From contig JAEZRV010000037.1 of NCBI GenBank assembly GCA_023444055.1, forward strand, positions 1 through 41,153: a DNA stretch of 41,153 nt, in the 5' to 3' direction. The notes beneath the pieces are model-generated. The model was not told where the DNA came from. It ran no database searches and saw nothing but the letters and a program-made list of their open reading frames with translations. How positions within the stretch are numbered: position 1 is the stretch's first letter; the number at the start of each line of letters is the position of its first letter. Below are positions 1 to 7,807 of this stretch, piece by piece. This DNA is from Bacillota bacterium (GTDB lineage: Bacteria; Bacillota; Clostridia; Acetivibrionales; DSM-1351). The position numbers were made by a program, and so were the translations under genes.

Positions 1-179
1 TCGATAGACTTTGGAATTTATTTGAGTCCTTTACATGGTCTTATTTAAAAGACTATTATCACTGTTTACTTTTCAAAGTCCAATCCTCAAAAGCATCATT
101 TTATCTGCTTTTCGAGGTTTCGCTACTCGCTTGTCGCAAGCGGCTTAATTATAATACCATGTCGTTTTCTCAGTGTCAA
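1..179 (-). promoter_or_regulatory. Strong promoter and leader, probably of an rRNA operon
   Basis: On the minus strand there is a consensus sigma-A promoter: TTGACA at 179-174, a 17-base spacer, and TATTAT at 156-151. The transcript would run leftwards out of the window. The leader carries a stem (CCTCGAAAAGCA pairing with TGCTTTTGAGG, 117-106 with 95-85) and then a GGACTTTGAAAAGTAAACAG tract, a type of sequence that commonly precedes 16S or 23S rRNA in Firmicutes. The greA-lysS-rRNA order is common in clostridia, which supports this reading. The 16S gene itself is not in the window, so the rRNA assignment is inference; the promoter is seen directly. Confidence 0.6.
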
Positions 180-386
180 TACTTTTTTTAATTTTATTCA
201 ACTTTTTAGTTGTTGAAATTTAAAACCTGTATTGCGCCTCAATTACGACGGCTTGTATATATTAACATATAGATGTTTTTATTGTCAAGGGTAATTAAGC
301 ACTTTATCTGTGATTTTAAGCAATTATTTAGAATTATGCAACCGTTGTTTTAATTTTCTAATAATTTCTCTTTTTTTCTACTCATT

Positions 387-824
387 TTACCAAAGCCATA
401 TGGAATCGAGATTTTTTAAAACTGATACTTTATTTCCACATTTATTGAATTTAACTTTATCGCAAAGGCTATTTACTATTACTAACCCCCTACCGTGTTC
501 ACATAGCGATGTATTAACTTCTTCAAGATAAGCATCAAAAGATTGGTTGCACAGTTGCGGCTTAAATCCAGAGCCTTCATCTTTAACACACACATATAAA
601 TACTTATTGCTAACCAATTTTAATGTAACATGTATTAGCTTCTCTAATTCACATTTATTGCCATGGCATAATGCATTAGTGATCAATTCATTAAGCACTA
701 CTTTTAGCTCAAATATAATATCATTACTAATAAAATGCTCTAATATAATATCACCGAGCATCAAATTTATTGCGTCGGATAGGGTCTTTGTATCTTGCTT
801 AATCGTATAAGTAATAGCTTTCAC
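387..824 (-). CDS. RsbW/SpoIIAB-like HATPase anti-sigma factor (intact ATP site)
   Basis: A 145-residue GHKL-type ATPase of the serine-kinase anti-sigma class. In this class the protein holds a sigma factor and is released by, or phosphorylates, a STAS antagonist. All three Bergerat motifs are present: the N box around NELITNALCHGN (about residues 46-57), the G1 box KDEGSGF (about 81-87) and the G2 box HGRGL (about 110-114). The start is GTG (824-822) with a weak ribosome site (AGGTG-type). It lies 62 bases after the sigma gene and is the last gene of the cluster. With the degenerate homologue at 1741-2127 it gives two HATPase proteins for one sigma factor. Family assignment is confident; which partner it binds is inference. 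Confidence 0.85.
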   Translation of the reverse strand: MKAITYTIKQDTKTLSDAINLMLGDIILEHFISNDIIFELKVVLNELITNALCHGNKCELEKLIHVTLKLVSNKYLYVCVKDEGSGFKPQLCNQSFDAYLEEVNTSLCEHGRGLVIVNSLCDKVKFNKCGNKVSVLKNLDSIWLW

Positions 825-886
825 AATTACACCTGCCTAATCAGAATAATATTAGTAATACCCTGATTTATCAAGTATAAACAGAT

Positions 887-1633
887 TTAAATTAAATTTC
901 TGAATTTATCAAGAACTTTCTTTTCCATTCTTGATATATACATTTGAGAAACTCCAAACTTTTCTGCAATTTGTTTTTGTGTTAAGTTCTGAATATATCT
1001 TAATGTAATAAATTCTCGTTCTAATTCTCCAACCACCTCTAGTGTTCTCTCAATAAAATCTCTGTTTTCAATTTTCTCATACGTTTTATCATCATAGCCT
1101 AATATATCTCCAAGGCCAGAATCATTGTCCTGATATACAGTTTGATCTAACGATTTAACAATAGCTGAATTCCCAGCTTCAATCATTTCAAGAACCATTT
1201 CCACACTTATTCCCATATAGGCGGCTATTTCATCTGCTTTTGGTACCCTACCATACTGTTGTGTTAATTCTTCTCTTGCATTATTAAGTCCCTGTCTCGC
1301 TTCATATAGTCTCCTTGGAATCTTTATTGAAGAGCTTTTATCCCTGAAGAATTTTTTTATTTCTCCAAGAATTGTAGGCGTTGCAAAGCTAACAAATTTA
1401 ACTCCTTTTTCCAGACTAAATCTCTCTACTGCTTTTATTAATGCCAAACACGCAACTTGGTATATATCTTCAAAATCTACACCTCTATTTACAAATTTTC
1501 TTGATAAGTATTCAGCAAGATTTAGATATTTAGATACAATATCATTTCTGTATTTAATATCATTTGTACTGAAATATAGCAAAAATAGCTCTTCATCCTC
1601 CATTGTAACAATACTTTCTTTAATTTGTTCCAT
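887..1633 (-). CDS. RNA polymerase sigma factor, SigB/SigF/SigG family
   Basis: A 248-residue sigma-70 factor of the type that lacks region 1. Region 2 runs from about residue 25 to 95, with the core-binding and -10-recognition part ending in a FVSFATPTILGEIKKFFRD block typical of the SigB/F/G group. Region 3 is around 100-170. Region 4 (about 190-245) has the helix-turn-helix LTQKQIAEKFGVSQMYISRM. It directs RNA polymerase to a stress or sporulation-type regulon. The order STAS, HATPase, sigma matches rsbV-rsbW-sigB and spoIIAA-AB-AC. The ATG at 1633 has no Shine-Dalgarno nearby; the only strong one (AGGAGG at 1717-1712) lies on the far side of a hairpin. A named sigma cannot be chosen from sequence alone. 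Confidence 0.9.
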   Translation of the reverse strand: MEQIKESIVTMEDEELFLLYFSTNDIKYRNDIVSKYLNLAEYLSRKFVNRGVDFEDIYQVACLALIKAVERFSLEKGVKFVSFATPTILGEIKKFFRDKSSSIKIPRRLYEARQGLNNAREELTQQYGRVPKADEIAAYMGISVEMVLEMIEAGNSAIVKSLDQTVYQDNDSGLGDILGYDDKTYEKIENRDFIERTLEVVGELEREFITLRYIQNLTQKQIAEKFGVSQMYISRMEKKVLDKFRNLI

Positions 1634-1717
1634 AGATATCCATGCCCAATATTTCTCACAAGAACATCAAGAAAATGTAAGTTCCTTGACATAAATGGCA
1701 TGGGCTCGGTACCTCCT
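1634..1717 (-). repeat. Hairpin repeat between Shine-Dalgarno and sigma-factor start
   Basis: Read on the minus strand: AGGAGG (1717-1712), then TACCGAGC, then CCATGCC (1703-1697) which pairs with GGCATGG (1646-1640), then six bases to the ATG at 1633. Inside, ATTT pairs with AAAT, and CAAGGAAC can pair with GTTCTTG. The two ends are nearly identical to the element before hisH (15304-15372), while the loop differs. If the hairpin folds, the Shine-Dalgarno comes close to the start codon. Inferred role: translational control, or a small mobile palindrome. Confidence 0.7.
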
Positions 1718-1740
1718 TTCCAATTTTTTAAGTATAACCT

Positions 1741-2127
1741 TTACTCTTCAATCCTTTTAACCATAAGTATAGAATGATTATCATTACAAAGCTCCACATA
1801 GTCCATAAGAGCTTTCATAATATATATACCATATTCATTCTCAAGAGCATCTCCAAAACATGGTAATTCTGCCTTATCACCGCTAAAAGATATTTGTAGT
1901 TTATCCTCAAAAATTTCAAAAGATATTCTGTATTGTGTTAATTCATTTCCTGCTTTTGATAATATAATATTGCAGACCTCAGATACAGCTACTTTTATAT
2001 CCTCTACTTCATCAATGTTAAAACCTACTCTGTTAGCTACACTTGATGCAGTTAATCTGGCAGTGCTAACATATTCATTTTTTGATGGCAACACTAATGT
2101 CACGTTATCAGAAGAAATGTTACTCAT
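1741..2127 (-). CDS. RsbW-like HATPase protein with degenerate ATP motifs
   Basis: A 128-residue protein with the overall pattern of RsbW/SpoIIAB anti-sigma factors: an N-box-like helix VEDIKVAVSEVCNIIL (about residues 40-55), a middle strand pair, and a C-terminal GIYIM segment. The expected G1 signature DxGxG is replaced by FSGDKAE, and the G2 box has GIYIM instead of GxGL, so ATP binding may be weak or absent. I chose the ATG at 2127 because GAAAGGAGAGG lies just upstream; the longer reading to 2175 would start inside an inverted repeat. It sits between the STAS gene and the sigma gene, the position of rsbW. It may bind sigma without kinase activity (inference). Confidence 0.7.
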   Translation of the reverse strand: MSNISSDNVTLVLPSKNEYVSTARLTASSVANRVGFNIDEVEDIKVAVSEVCNIILSKAGNELTQYRISFEIFEDKLQISFSGDKAELPCFGDALENEYGIYIMKALMDYVELCNDNHSILMVKRIEE

Positions 2128-2150
2128 ACGACCTCTCCTTTCAAATATTT

Positions 2151-2259
2151 TAAAAGAGGCTGTCGCAAAAGGCATCTTAACAATTATATCTTGTGCCTAG
2201 GTTTTTCTAACCTATACTATATAATGTGGTTAAAAGATGTTTTGAAACAGCCCCTTTTA
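2151..2259. repeat. 109-bp nested inverted repeat, MITE-like
   Basis: The arms 2151-2181 and 2229-2259 are near-perfect inverted copies (TAAAAGRGGCTGT..CAAAA then CATCTT). A second small stem, TAGGTT with AACCTA, lies in the loop. The GGCTGTYNCAAAA ends resemble terminal repeats of some insertion sequences as I recall them. It lies in the STAS-HATPase spacer, so any transcript through the operon would contain a long hairpin there. It has no T-run of the usual terminator type. Confidence 0.6.
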
Positions 2260-2275
2260 TTTATAGTCAAACTTT

Positions 2276-2596
2276 TTATTCTTTAATTATAAATAATTTG
2301 TCTAAGCCAGTAATTATAAACAGCTTTCTAATATTTTGTTTTAGATTAGAAATGTAAATATTATTATTTTTTTTTCGTATTTCTTTAAGTGCACCAACGA
2401 GGATTCCAAGCCCTGTGCTATCAATATATGATAGCTCTAGACAATCAATAAATATATCACCCTGGCATGCACTAGCCACTTCATAAAGCTCATCTTTTAG
2501 TTGCTCTGATGTATAAATATCAATTTCTCCTGAAAGAATTATATGAGTATCTTTACTTGTTGAATCCTTTAAAACTTTAAGCACATTACTTTCCAC
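2276..2596 (-). CDS. STAS-domain anti-sigma factor antagonist (RsbV/SpoIIAA-like)
   Basis: A 106-residue single STAS domain. The core pattern is visible: GEIDIYTSEQLKDEL near residue 23, then IDCLELSYIDSTGLGILVGA (about 50-69) with the conserved serine of the DST motif, the residue phosphorylated by RsbW/SpoIIAB-type kinases. When unphosphorylated, such proteins bind the HATPase and free the sigma factor. The start is GTG (2596-2594) behind GGGGGTGAT. It is the first gene of the partner-switching set and follows the J-like membrane protein by about 25 bases, so all may be co-transcribed from lysS onward. Confidence 0.88.
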   Translation of the reverse strand: MESNVLKVLKDSTSKDTHIILSGEIDIYTSEQLKDELYEVASACQGDIFIDCLELSYIDSTGLGILVGALKEIRKKNNNIYISNLKQNIRKLFIITGLDKLFIIKE

Positions 2597-2620
2597 GCTA
2601 TCACCCCCTAAATGTTATAT

Positions 2621-3532
2621 TTATTTAACAAATAATTTTGCCAGTTTAAGAATCAAATCTAAATTTTCTGCATCAACTCTAATGGCTAATATTTTTTCTG
2701 GTCCTATAGGATTTATTCCTTTAAAAAACTCACTATTTGTTACATCAATACCATAAAGTTTTGGTTCTGCATCTCTATACTTTATAACTTTTCTCTCCGT
2801 TTGTCCTACTTTAGGATCTTCCCACTCTTCAACAACTCTAGTTTTTAAATGGTCACTTTTAGTAACATCTACGTCTAAATCCTTCGCAATATCCTCTAGC
2901 GGCATAAAAACCCCGTTATTTGCATAACTATCATAAGCAAATTTATTCATAATATATAGTTCTGTATCTGATGCTGAAAAAAGTACCATTATTTTAGATA
3001 CATTTGCGTACTCTTGAGGATCGGCATAACTATTAGTAAATGTTGCTGAATCAAACGCTATTTCTTTAATTTCAGGTATTTTTCCTTTAATCTTTTCTCC
3101 AAGCACCTCAAATTCTCCAGAATTCACTTCTCCTAATAATCCTATTGAAATATCCGGCTCTACTCGAAAAACTATAGATTTCACGGCAAACCCTATAAGA
3201 ATTATTGCAACAATACCAATTATAATGTGAAACTTATAATAATGGAAAAAGTTATCAACCTTTCCTCTGTCTAAGCCTGCTTTTTTAAAGACTTTATCTA
3301 TATTCGTATCTTCTCTTTCTACCTTTGGCTCATCAACCTCGTATCCCATTAAAATTCTATATGCATCTGTGCTCTTTTTAAAATCAGCTTCTACTTTTTC
3401 GTCTATTTCTCCTTCTGACTTTAGAATCTGATACTTTTTCATTATAATATCATATTTCGTTTCAATATCATACCTTGAAGAGTCTTTTGTCACTCCTAAT
3501 ATCTCCATTGCCTCTTTCAACGTGTACTGCAA
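2621..3532 (-). CDS. Membrane-anchored protein with degenerate J-like N-terminus
   Basis: About 303 residues; no named family recognised. The first ~65 residues read like a J domain (YTLKEAMEILGVTKDSSRYDIETKYDIIMKKY, then FKKSTDAYRILMGY), but the HPD tripeptide is absent. A charged linker follows, then one transmembrane helix (about residues 102-122, rich in I/V/G), then a ~180-residue domain. The short N-terminal side before the helix suggests the J-like part is cytoplasmic and the rest outside, which is inference. I place the start at TTG 3532, six bases after GGAGG; the GTG at 3538 abuts the Shine-Dalgarno. It lies between lysS and the sigma-control genes and could be a sensor or scaffold for them. 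Confidence 0.6.
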   Translation of the reverse strand: MQYTLKEAMEILGVTKDSSRYDIETKYDIIMKKYQILKSEGEIDEKVEADFKKSTDAYRILMGYEVDEPKVEREDTNIDKVFKKAGLDRGKVDNFFHYYKFHIIIGIVAIILIGFAVKSIVFRVEPDISIGLLGEVNSGEFEVLGEKIKGKIPEIKEIAFDSATFTNSYADPQEYANVSKIMVLFSASDTELYIMNKFAYDSYANNGVFMPLEDIAKDLDVDVTKSDHLKTRVVEEWEDPKVGQTERKVIKYRDAEPKLYGIDVTNSEFFKGINPIGPEKILAIRVDAENLDLILKLAKLFVK

Positions 3533-3582
3533 TTTCACCCTCCATTCTTGGTATCAAGTTTGCATTACTTAAATTGAAGTAA

Positions 3583-5085
3583 TTATTCTTTTGGCTTCAT
3601 TGTAGGGAATAATAAAACATCTCTAATAGATGCTGAATCTGTTAATAGTATAACAAGTCTATCCACACCTATTCCCAAACCACCTGTAGGAGGCATTCCA
3701 TATTCTAATGCAGTAACATAATCTTCATCCATCATGTTTGCCTCATCGTCTCCAGCATCTCTCTTTTTAACCTGATTTACAAATCTTTCCTTTTGATCAA
3801 TTGGGTCGTTTAACTCAGAATATGCATTACCCATTTCTCTTCCAGTAATAAATAATTCAAAACGCTCTGTAAGCTCAGGACAATCAGGCTTTCTTTTAGT
3901 AAGTGGAGATACTTCAACTGGATAATCATAAATAAATGTTGGCTGAATTAAATTGCTTTCAACAAATTCTTCAAACATTAAATTTAATATTTCTCCACGA
4001 GTCATACCTTCCTTTACATGTACCTTCTTTGCTTCAGCTGTAGCTTTTGCTTCCTCATCAGTCTTTATATCGTTAAAATCAACGTCTGCATACTTTTTAA
4101 CTGCATCAATCATTGAAAGTCTAGTCCAGGATGGGGTCAAATCTATATCTTGTCCTTGATAAACTATTTTAGTCGTTCCTAATGTTTCCTGTGCAACTGT
4201 TGAAATGAGTGCTTCAGTAAGATCCATCATACCCTTATAATCAGTATAAGCTTCATAAACCTCCATAAGTGAAAACTCAGGATTGTGTTTAACAGACATA
4301 CCTTCATTTCTGAACATTCTACCCATTTCATATACCTTTTCCATACCACCAACAATAAGTCTCTTTAAATAGAGTTCAGGTGCAATTCTAAGATATAAGT
4401 CTATATCCAATGTATTGTGATGTGTTATAAATGGTCTTGCTGTAGCTCCACCAGGTATAGTGTTTAAAAGTGGAGTATCAACTTCTATAAATCCTCTATC
4501 ATCAAGGAACTTTCTAATGGCTTTAATTATCTTACTTCTAAGTACAAATGTATTCTTTACCTCAGGATTTACTATTAAGTCTACATATCTCTGTCTATAC
4601 CTTAAATCAGTATCTTTCAATCCATGCCACTTTTCAGGCAATGGCTGAAGTGACTTTGACAATAAAGTTATTTCTTTAACCTTTATAGATATTTCACCTT
4701 TGTGAGTTTTAAATATTTCTCCCTTAACTCCTACAATATCACCTATATCATATTTCTTAAAAAGCTCATAGCTTTCTTCTCCCACTTCATCTTTTCTGAC
4801 ATAGAGTTGTATTTTTCCATCCCTATCTTGTAAATCACAGAAGCTGGCTTTACCCATTCCTCTTTTTGACATTAATCTTCCAGCAATAGAAGTACTTTGT
4901 CCTTCTAGCGCCTCAAAGTTATCTACAATTTGCTTTGTTGAATGAATTACATCGTATTTGACTATTTTGAAAGGATCAAGATTTTTTTCCTGTAGATCCT
5001 TTAGTTTTGAACGTCTAACCTTCAGTATTTCATTTAAATCTTCTTCTTGATTCATTTCATTTACTTGAATTTTTTCTTCTGACAT
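3583..5085 (-). CDS. lysS: Lysyl-tRNA synthetase, class II
   Basis: A 500-residue class II enzyme that charges tRNA-Lys with lysine in the cytoplasm. The N-terminal OB-fold anticodon-binding domain is at about residues 60-155 (IAGRLMSKRGMGKASFCDLQ). The catalytic domain has motif 2 (MFRNEGMSVKHNPEFSLMEV) and motif 3 (GLGIGVDRLVILLTD), close to the C-terminus. Length is normal for bacterial LysS. The ATG at 5085 follows a GGAGG site. It lies downstream of greA but a terminator at 5336-5303 separates them. The J-like gene follows within about 50 bases. Confidence 0.97.
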   Translation of the reverse strand: MSEEKIQVNEMNQEEDLNEILKVRRSKLKDLQEKNLDPFKIVKYDVIHSTKQIVDNFEALEGQSTSIAGRLMSKRGMGKASFCDLQDRDGKIQLYVRKDEVGEESYELFKKYDIGDIVGVKGEIFKTHKGEISIKVKEITLLSKSLQPLPEKWHGLKDTDLRYRQRYVDLIVNPEVKNTFVLRSKIIKAIRKFLDDRGFIEVDTPLLNTIPGGATARPFITHHNTLDIDLYLRIAPELYLKRLIVGGMEKVYEMGRMFRNEGMSVKHNPEFSLMEVYEAYTDYKGMMDLTEALISTVAQETLGTTKIVYQGQDIDLTPSWTRLSMIDAVKKYADVDFNDIKTDEEAKATAEAKKVHVKEGMTRGEILNLMFEEFVESNLIQPTFIYDYPVEVSPLTKRKPDCPELTERFELFITGREMGNAYSELNDPIDQKERFVNQVKKRDAGDDEANMMDEDYVTALEYGMPPTGGLGIGVDRLVILLTDSASIRDVLLFPTMKPKE

Positions 5086-5302
5086 TTATATCCTCCACTA
5101 ATTCTAAATCAATAGTTTTATATTATTTATATACTAATTTATCTAACAATGAGTATATATTTATAACATTTTGAAAAACATACTTAGCCCGATTTTCTGG
5201 TTAAAGTTTGTAAAAATATATCATATACATTAATTTATATTATACTGCATATATCAACTATATATAAACTATTACATATTAAACATAAAACAACTAGTAT
5301 TA

Positions 5303-5336
5303 TAAAAAACAGTTCACATCGTAATGTAAACTGTTA
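5303..5336 (-). terminator. Rho-independent terminator after greA
   Basis: On the minus strand AACAGTTTACAT pairs with ATGTGAACTGTT (one mismatch) around a TACG loop, followed by TTTTTTA. It lies 57 bases beyond the greA stop. The rest of the 307-base greA-lysS gap is AT-rich and should hold the lysS promoter; I see no consensus one. Confidence 0.85.
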
Positions 5337-5392
5337 TATTAATTATATATTAATTTTGTATCAAGTAGCAACATTTGTATATATTATTTTTT

Positions 5393-5869
5393 CTACTTTG
5401 ATATTTCAAGTATTTTAAACTTCATTGTTCCATCTGGAACTTGTACTTCGATGATGTCATCCTGTTTATGACCCATTAAGGCTGCACCAACCGGTGATTC
5501 GTTTGATATTTTAGACTTAAGAGGATTAGCTTCAGTAGATCCAACAATGTGATATACTACTTCTTCATCAAACTCCATATCATAAATTTTCACCTTAGAA
5601 CCTAGGCTAACTGCATCAGTGTTTACATCATCCTCATCTATTACACGTGCATGCTTTAACATAGACTCTAGCTGTACAATTCTACCTTCCATTTGTGCTT
5701 GTTCATTTTTTGCTTCATCATACTCAGAATTTTCCGATATATCACCAAATGAAAGTGCCTGCTTTATTCTCTCAGCAACTTCTTTTCTCTTTGTTCCTCT
5801 TAGATACTCTAACTCTTCTTCTAACTTTTTTAAACCCTCGTATGTTAAAACTACTTCTTTCGCTGACAT
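5393..5869 (-). CDS. greA: Transcript-cleavage elongation factor GreA
   Basis: 158 residues, the usual GreA length. GreA enters the secondary channel of RNA polymerase and stimulates cleavage of backtracked RNA. The N-terminal coiled coil (about 1-75) carries the family pattern LTYEGLKKLEEELEYL and FGDISENSEYDEAKNEQ, including the acidic tip residues. The C-terminal globular domain includes SPVGAALMGHKQDDIIEV. The ATG at 5869 follows GGAGAGGG. It has its own promoter at 6042-6070 and its own terminator, so it is probably monocistronic. Confidence 0.96.
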   Translation of the reverse strand: MSAKEVVLTYEGLKKLEEELEYLRGTKRKEVAERIKQALSFGDISENSEYDEAKNEQAQMEGRIVQLESMLKHARVIDEDDVNTDAVSLGSKVKIYDMEFDEEVVYHIVGSTEANPLKSKISNESPVGAALMGHKQDDIIEVQVPDGTMKFKILEISK

Positions 5870-6041
5870 TTGAAGCCCTCTCCTTCACTATTAATTTTTC
5901 CCAGACTCCCTATTATAACCAAAAACTCCTAACTATCTTAAATACTTACTATTATCTTGCTTTTTTATTTTTATCATAATATATCTATAGCATCTTTAGA
6001 AAAAATTTTTTAAAACTTTAGGACACTTGCTTCGATAATTT

Positions 6042-6070
6042 ATTATAAATTACATACATGCTAATGTCAA
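6042..6070 (-). promoter_or_regulatory. Consensus sigma-A promoter for greA
   Basis: Minus strand TTGACA (6070-6065), a spacer of exactly 17 bases (6064-6048), and TATAAT (6047-6042). The greA start is about 170 bases downstream, leaving a long 5' leader. The rest of the 5870-6182 gap is AT-rich and shows nothing else I can name. Confidence 0.85.
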
Positions 6071-6182
6071 GAATGATACCCATATATTAACAATTTTTGA
6101 TTGTATCAAAATATTATTTATTAAAGAATATGCGATATTATGGTTTTTATACCAATACAATATAAATCAATACCTTTTAATA

Positions 6183-7688
6183 TCATGATGAAGATAATTC
6201 ATTTTCTTTTAGTATAACATCATGAGCTCCACCCTCTTTAATACTAGTTGCAGATACCAGACTTAATCTAGCTTTTTGTTGTAAATCAGGAATTGATAAA
6301 GCTCCACAGTTACACATCGTAGATTTAACTTTATAAATAGTAGTATCTAAATTATCTTTTAATTTACCTGCATATGGTACATAAGAGTCTACACCCTCTT
6401 CAAACCCAAGTTTGCTATCTCCGCCCATATCATATCTCTGCCAATTTCTAGCACGGTTAGAGCCTTCACCCCAGTATTCTTTAACAAAGTTTCCGCCAAC
6501 TTTAATTTTTCTTGTTGGACTCTCGTCAAATCTTGCAAAATATCTTCCAAGCATCACAAAATCAGCTCCCATTGCAAGTGCAAGTACAATATGGTAATCA
6601 TGTACTATTCCTCCATCTGAGCATATAGGAATGTAAATGCCGGTCTCTTTTAAATATTCATCTCTTGCTGCAGATACTTCTATAATTGATGAAGCTTGTC
6701 CTCTACCAATTCCCTTCTGCTCTCTTGTTATACAGATTGAACCGCCACCAATTCCAACTTTTATGAAATCAGCACCTGCATTTACTAAATATCTAAAACC
6801 TTCTCTATCAACAACATTACCGGCTCCAACTTTAACGTTTCCATTATATGTTTCTTTTATCCATTTAATTGTTTCAGACTGCCACTCACTATATCCATCT
6901 GATGAATCTATACAGACTAAATCAACACCAGCATCAACCAATGCAGGAACTCTTTCTTTATAATCTCTGGTATTGATACCTGCGCCAACAACTAGACGCT
7001 TCTGGCTGTCAAGTAATTCATTAGGATTTTCCTTATGACTATCGTAGTCTTTTCTAAAAACCAAGTACACCAGTCTATCATTAGTATCTATGATTGGAAG
7101 ACAATTTAGCTTATGTTCCCAAATCATGTCATTAGCTTCTTTAAGAGATATACCTTCATGAGCATAAATAAGTTGTGAAAAAGGAGTCATAAACTCTTGT
7201 ACTTTCTGATCTAAAGATGCTCTGCTCAACCTATAATCTCTGCTTGTTACAATTCCAAGTAATTTTCCATTTGGTGTCCCATCTTCAGTAATTACTACTG
7301 TTGAATGTCCTGTTTTCTCCTTTAACCTTACAACATCTCTAAGCGTATTGTCAGGTCCTAAATTGCTGTCACTAGCAACAAAACCTGCTTTATATTTTTT
7401 AACCCTACGTACCATTTCAGCTTGGCTTTGAATACTCTGTGATCCAAAAACAAATGATATACCCCCACATTTTGACAATCCAATTGCCATATTGTCATCT
7501 GAAACAGATTGCATAATTGCTGAAGCAACAGGTATGTTCAGCTCAAGAGATGGCTTCTCTCCAACTTTGTACTTAACTATTGGAGCCTTAAGAACAACAT
7601 TGTTTGGCATGCACTCCTTTGTAGTTAAATTTGGAACTAATAGATATTCACTAAATGTTCTTGATGGTTCACTATAAAAATACGCCAT
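6183..7688 (-). CDS. guaB: IMP dehydrogenase, Tritrichomonas-like type
   Basis: 501 residues. It oxidises IMP to XMP with NAD+, the committed step to GMP. The barrel carries the catalytic loop GIGGGSICITREQKGIGRG with the nucleophile at Cys319, and the mobile flap NRARNWQRYD with Arg418-Tyr419. A CBS-pair insert lies at about 100-220 (TVVITEDGTPNGKLLGIVTS). As I recall the Tritrichomonas foetus enzyme, this protein matches it closely along its whole length, including the YFYSEPSRTFSEYLLVP start, and its Cys319/Arg418/Tyr419 numbering coincides. Most bacteria use a different IMPDH type. The ATG at 7688 follows GGGAGG; a longer frame to 7751 lacks support. Confidence 0.95.
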   Translation of the reverse strand: MAYFYSEPSRTFSEYLLVPNLTTKECMPNNVVLKAPIVKYKVGEKPSLELNIPVASAIMQSVSDDNMAIGLSKCGGISFVFGSQSIQSQAEMVRRVKKYKAGFVASDSNLGPDNTLRDVVRLKEKTGHSTVVITEDGTPNGKLLGIVTSRDYRLSRASLDQKVQEFMTPFSQLIYAHEGISLKEANDMIWEHKLNCLPIIDTNDRLVYLVFRKDYDSHKENPNELLDSQKRLVVGAGINTRDYKERVPALVDAGVDLVCIDSSDGYSEWQSETIKWIKETYNGNVKVGAGNVVDREGFRYLVNAGADFIKVGIGGGSICITREQKGIGRGQASSIIEVSAARDEYLKETGIYIPICSDGGIVHDYHIVLALAMGADFVMLGRYFARFDESPTRKIKVGGNFVKEYWGEGSNRARNWQRYDMGGDSKLGFEEGVDSYVPYAGKLKDNLDTTIYKVKSTMCNCGALSIPDLQQKARLSLVSATSIKEGGAHDVILKENELSSS

Positions 7689-7756
7689 TTTTATCCTCCC
7701 TAAAATGTCTAAATATGAAAACTTAATACTTAATCTCCTAATACAACTCATTATTT

Positions 7757-7783
7757 AAAAAAACAAAGAACAAAAGTCCTTTG
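7757..7783 (-). terminator. Rho-independent terminator upstream of guaB
   Basis: Minus strand CAAAGGAC, loop TTTT, GTTCTTTG, then seven T. It ends the 167-residue gene at 7808 and lies about 70 bases before the guaB start, so it could also act as an attenuator in a guaB leader. No purine-riboswitch core is visible. Confidence 0.85.
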
Positions 7784-7807
7784 CCTATAGGTAAAATGTA
7801 CTGTAAA

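Noticed and set aside
2128..2175. N-terminal extension of the HATPase protein to 2175
   Set aside because: It runs into the inverted repeat and has no ribosome site, whereas the ATG at 2127 has a strong one.
7689..7807. Possible purine riboswitch before guaB
   Set aside because: Only a simple terminator is present; no conserved three-way-junction core can be seen.
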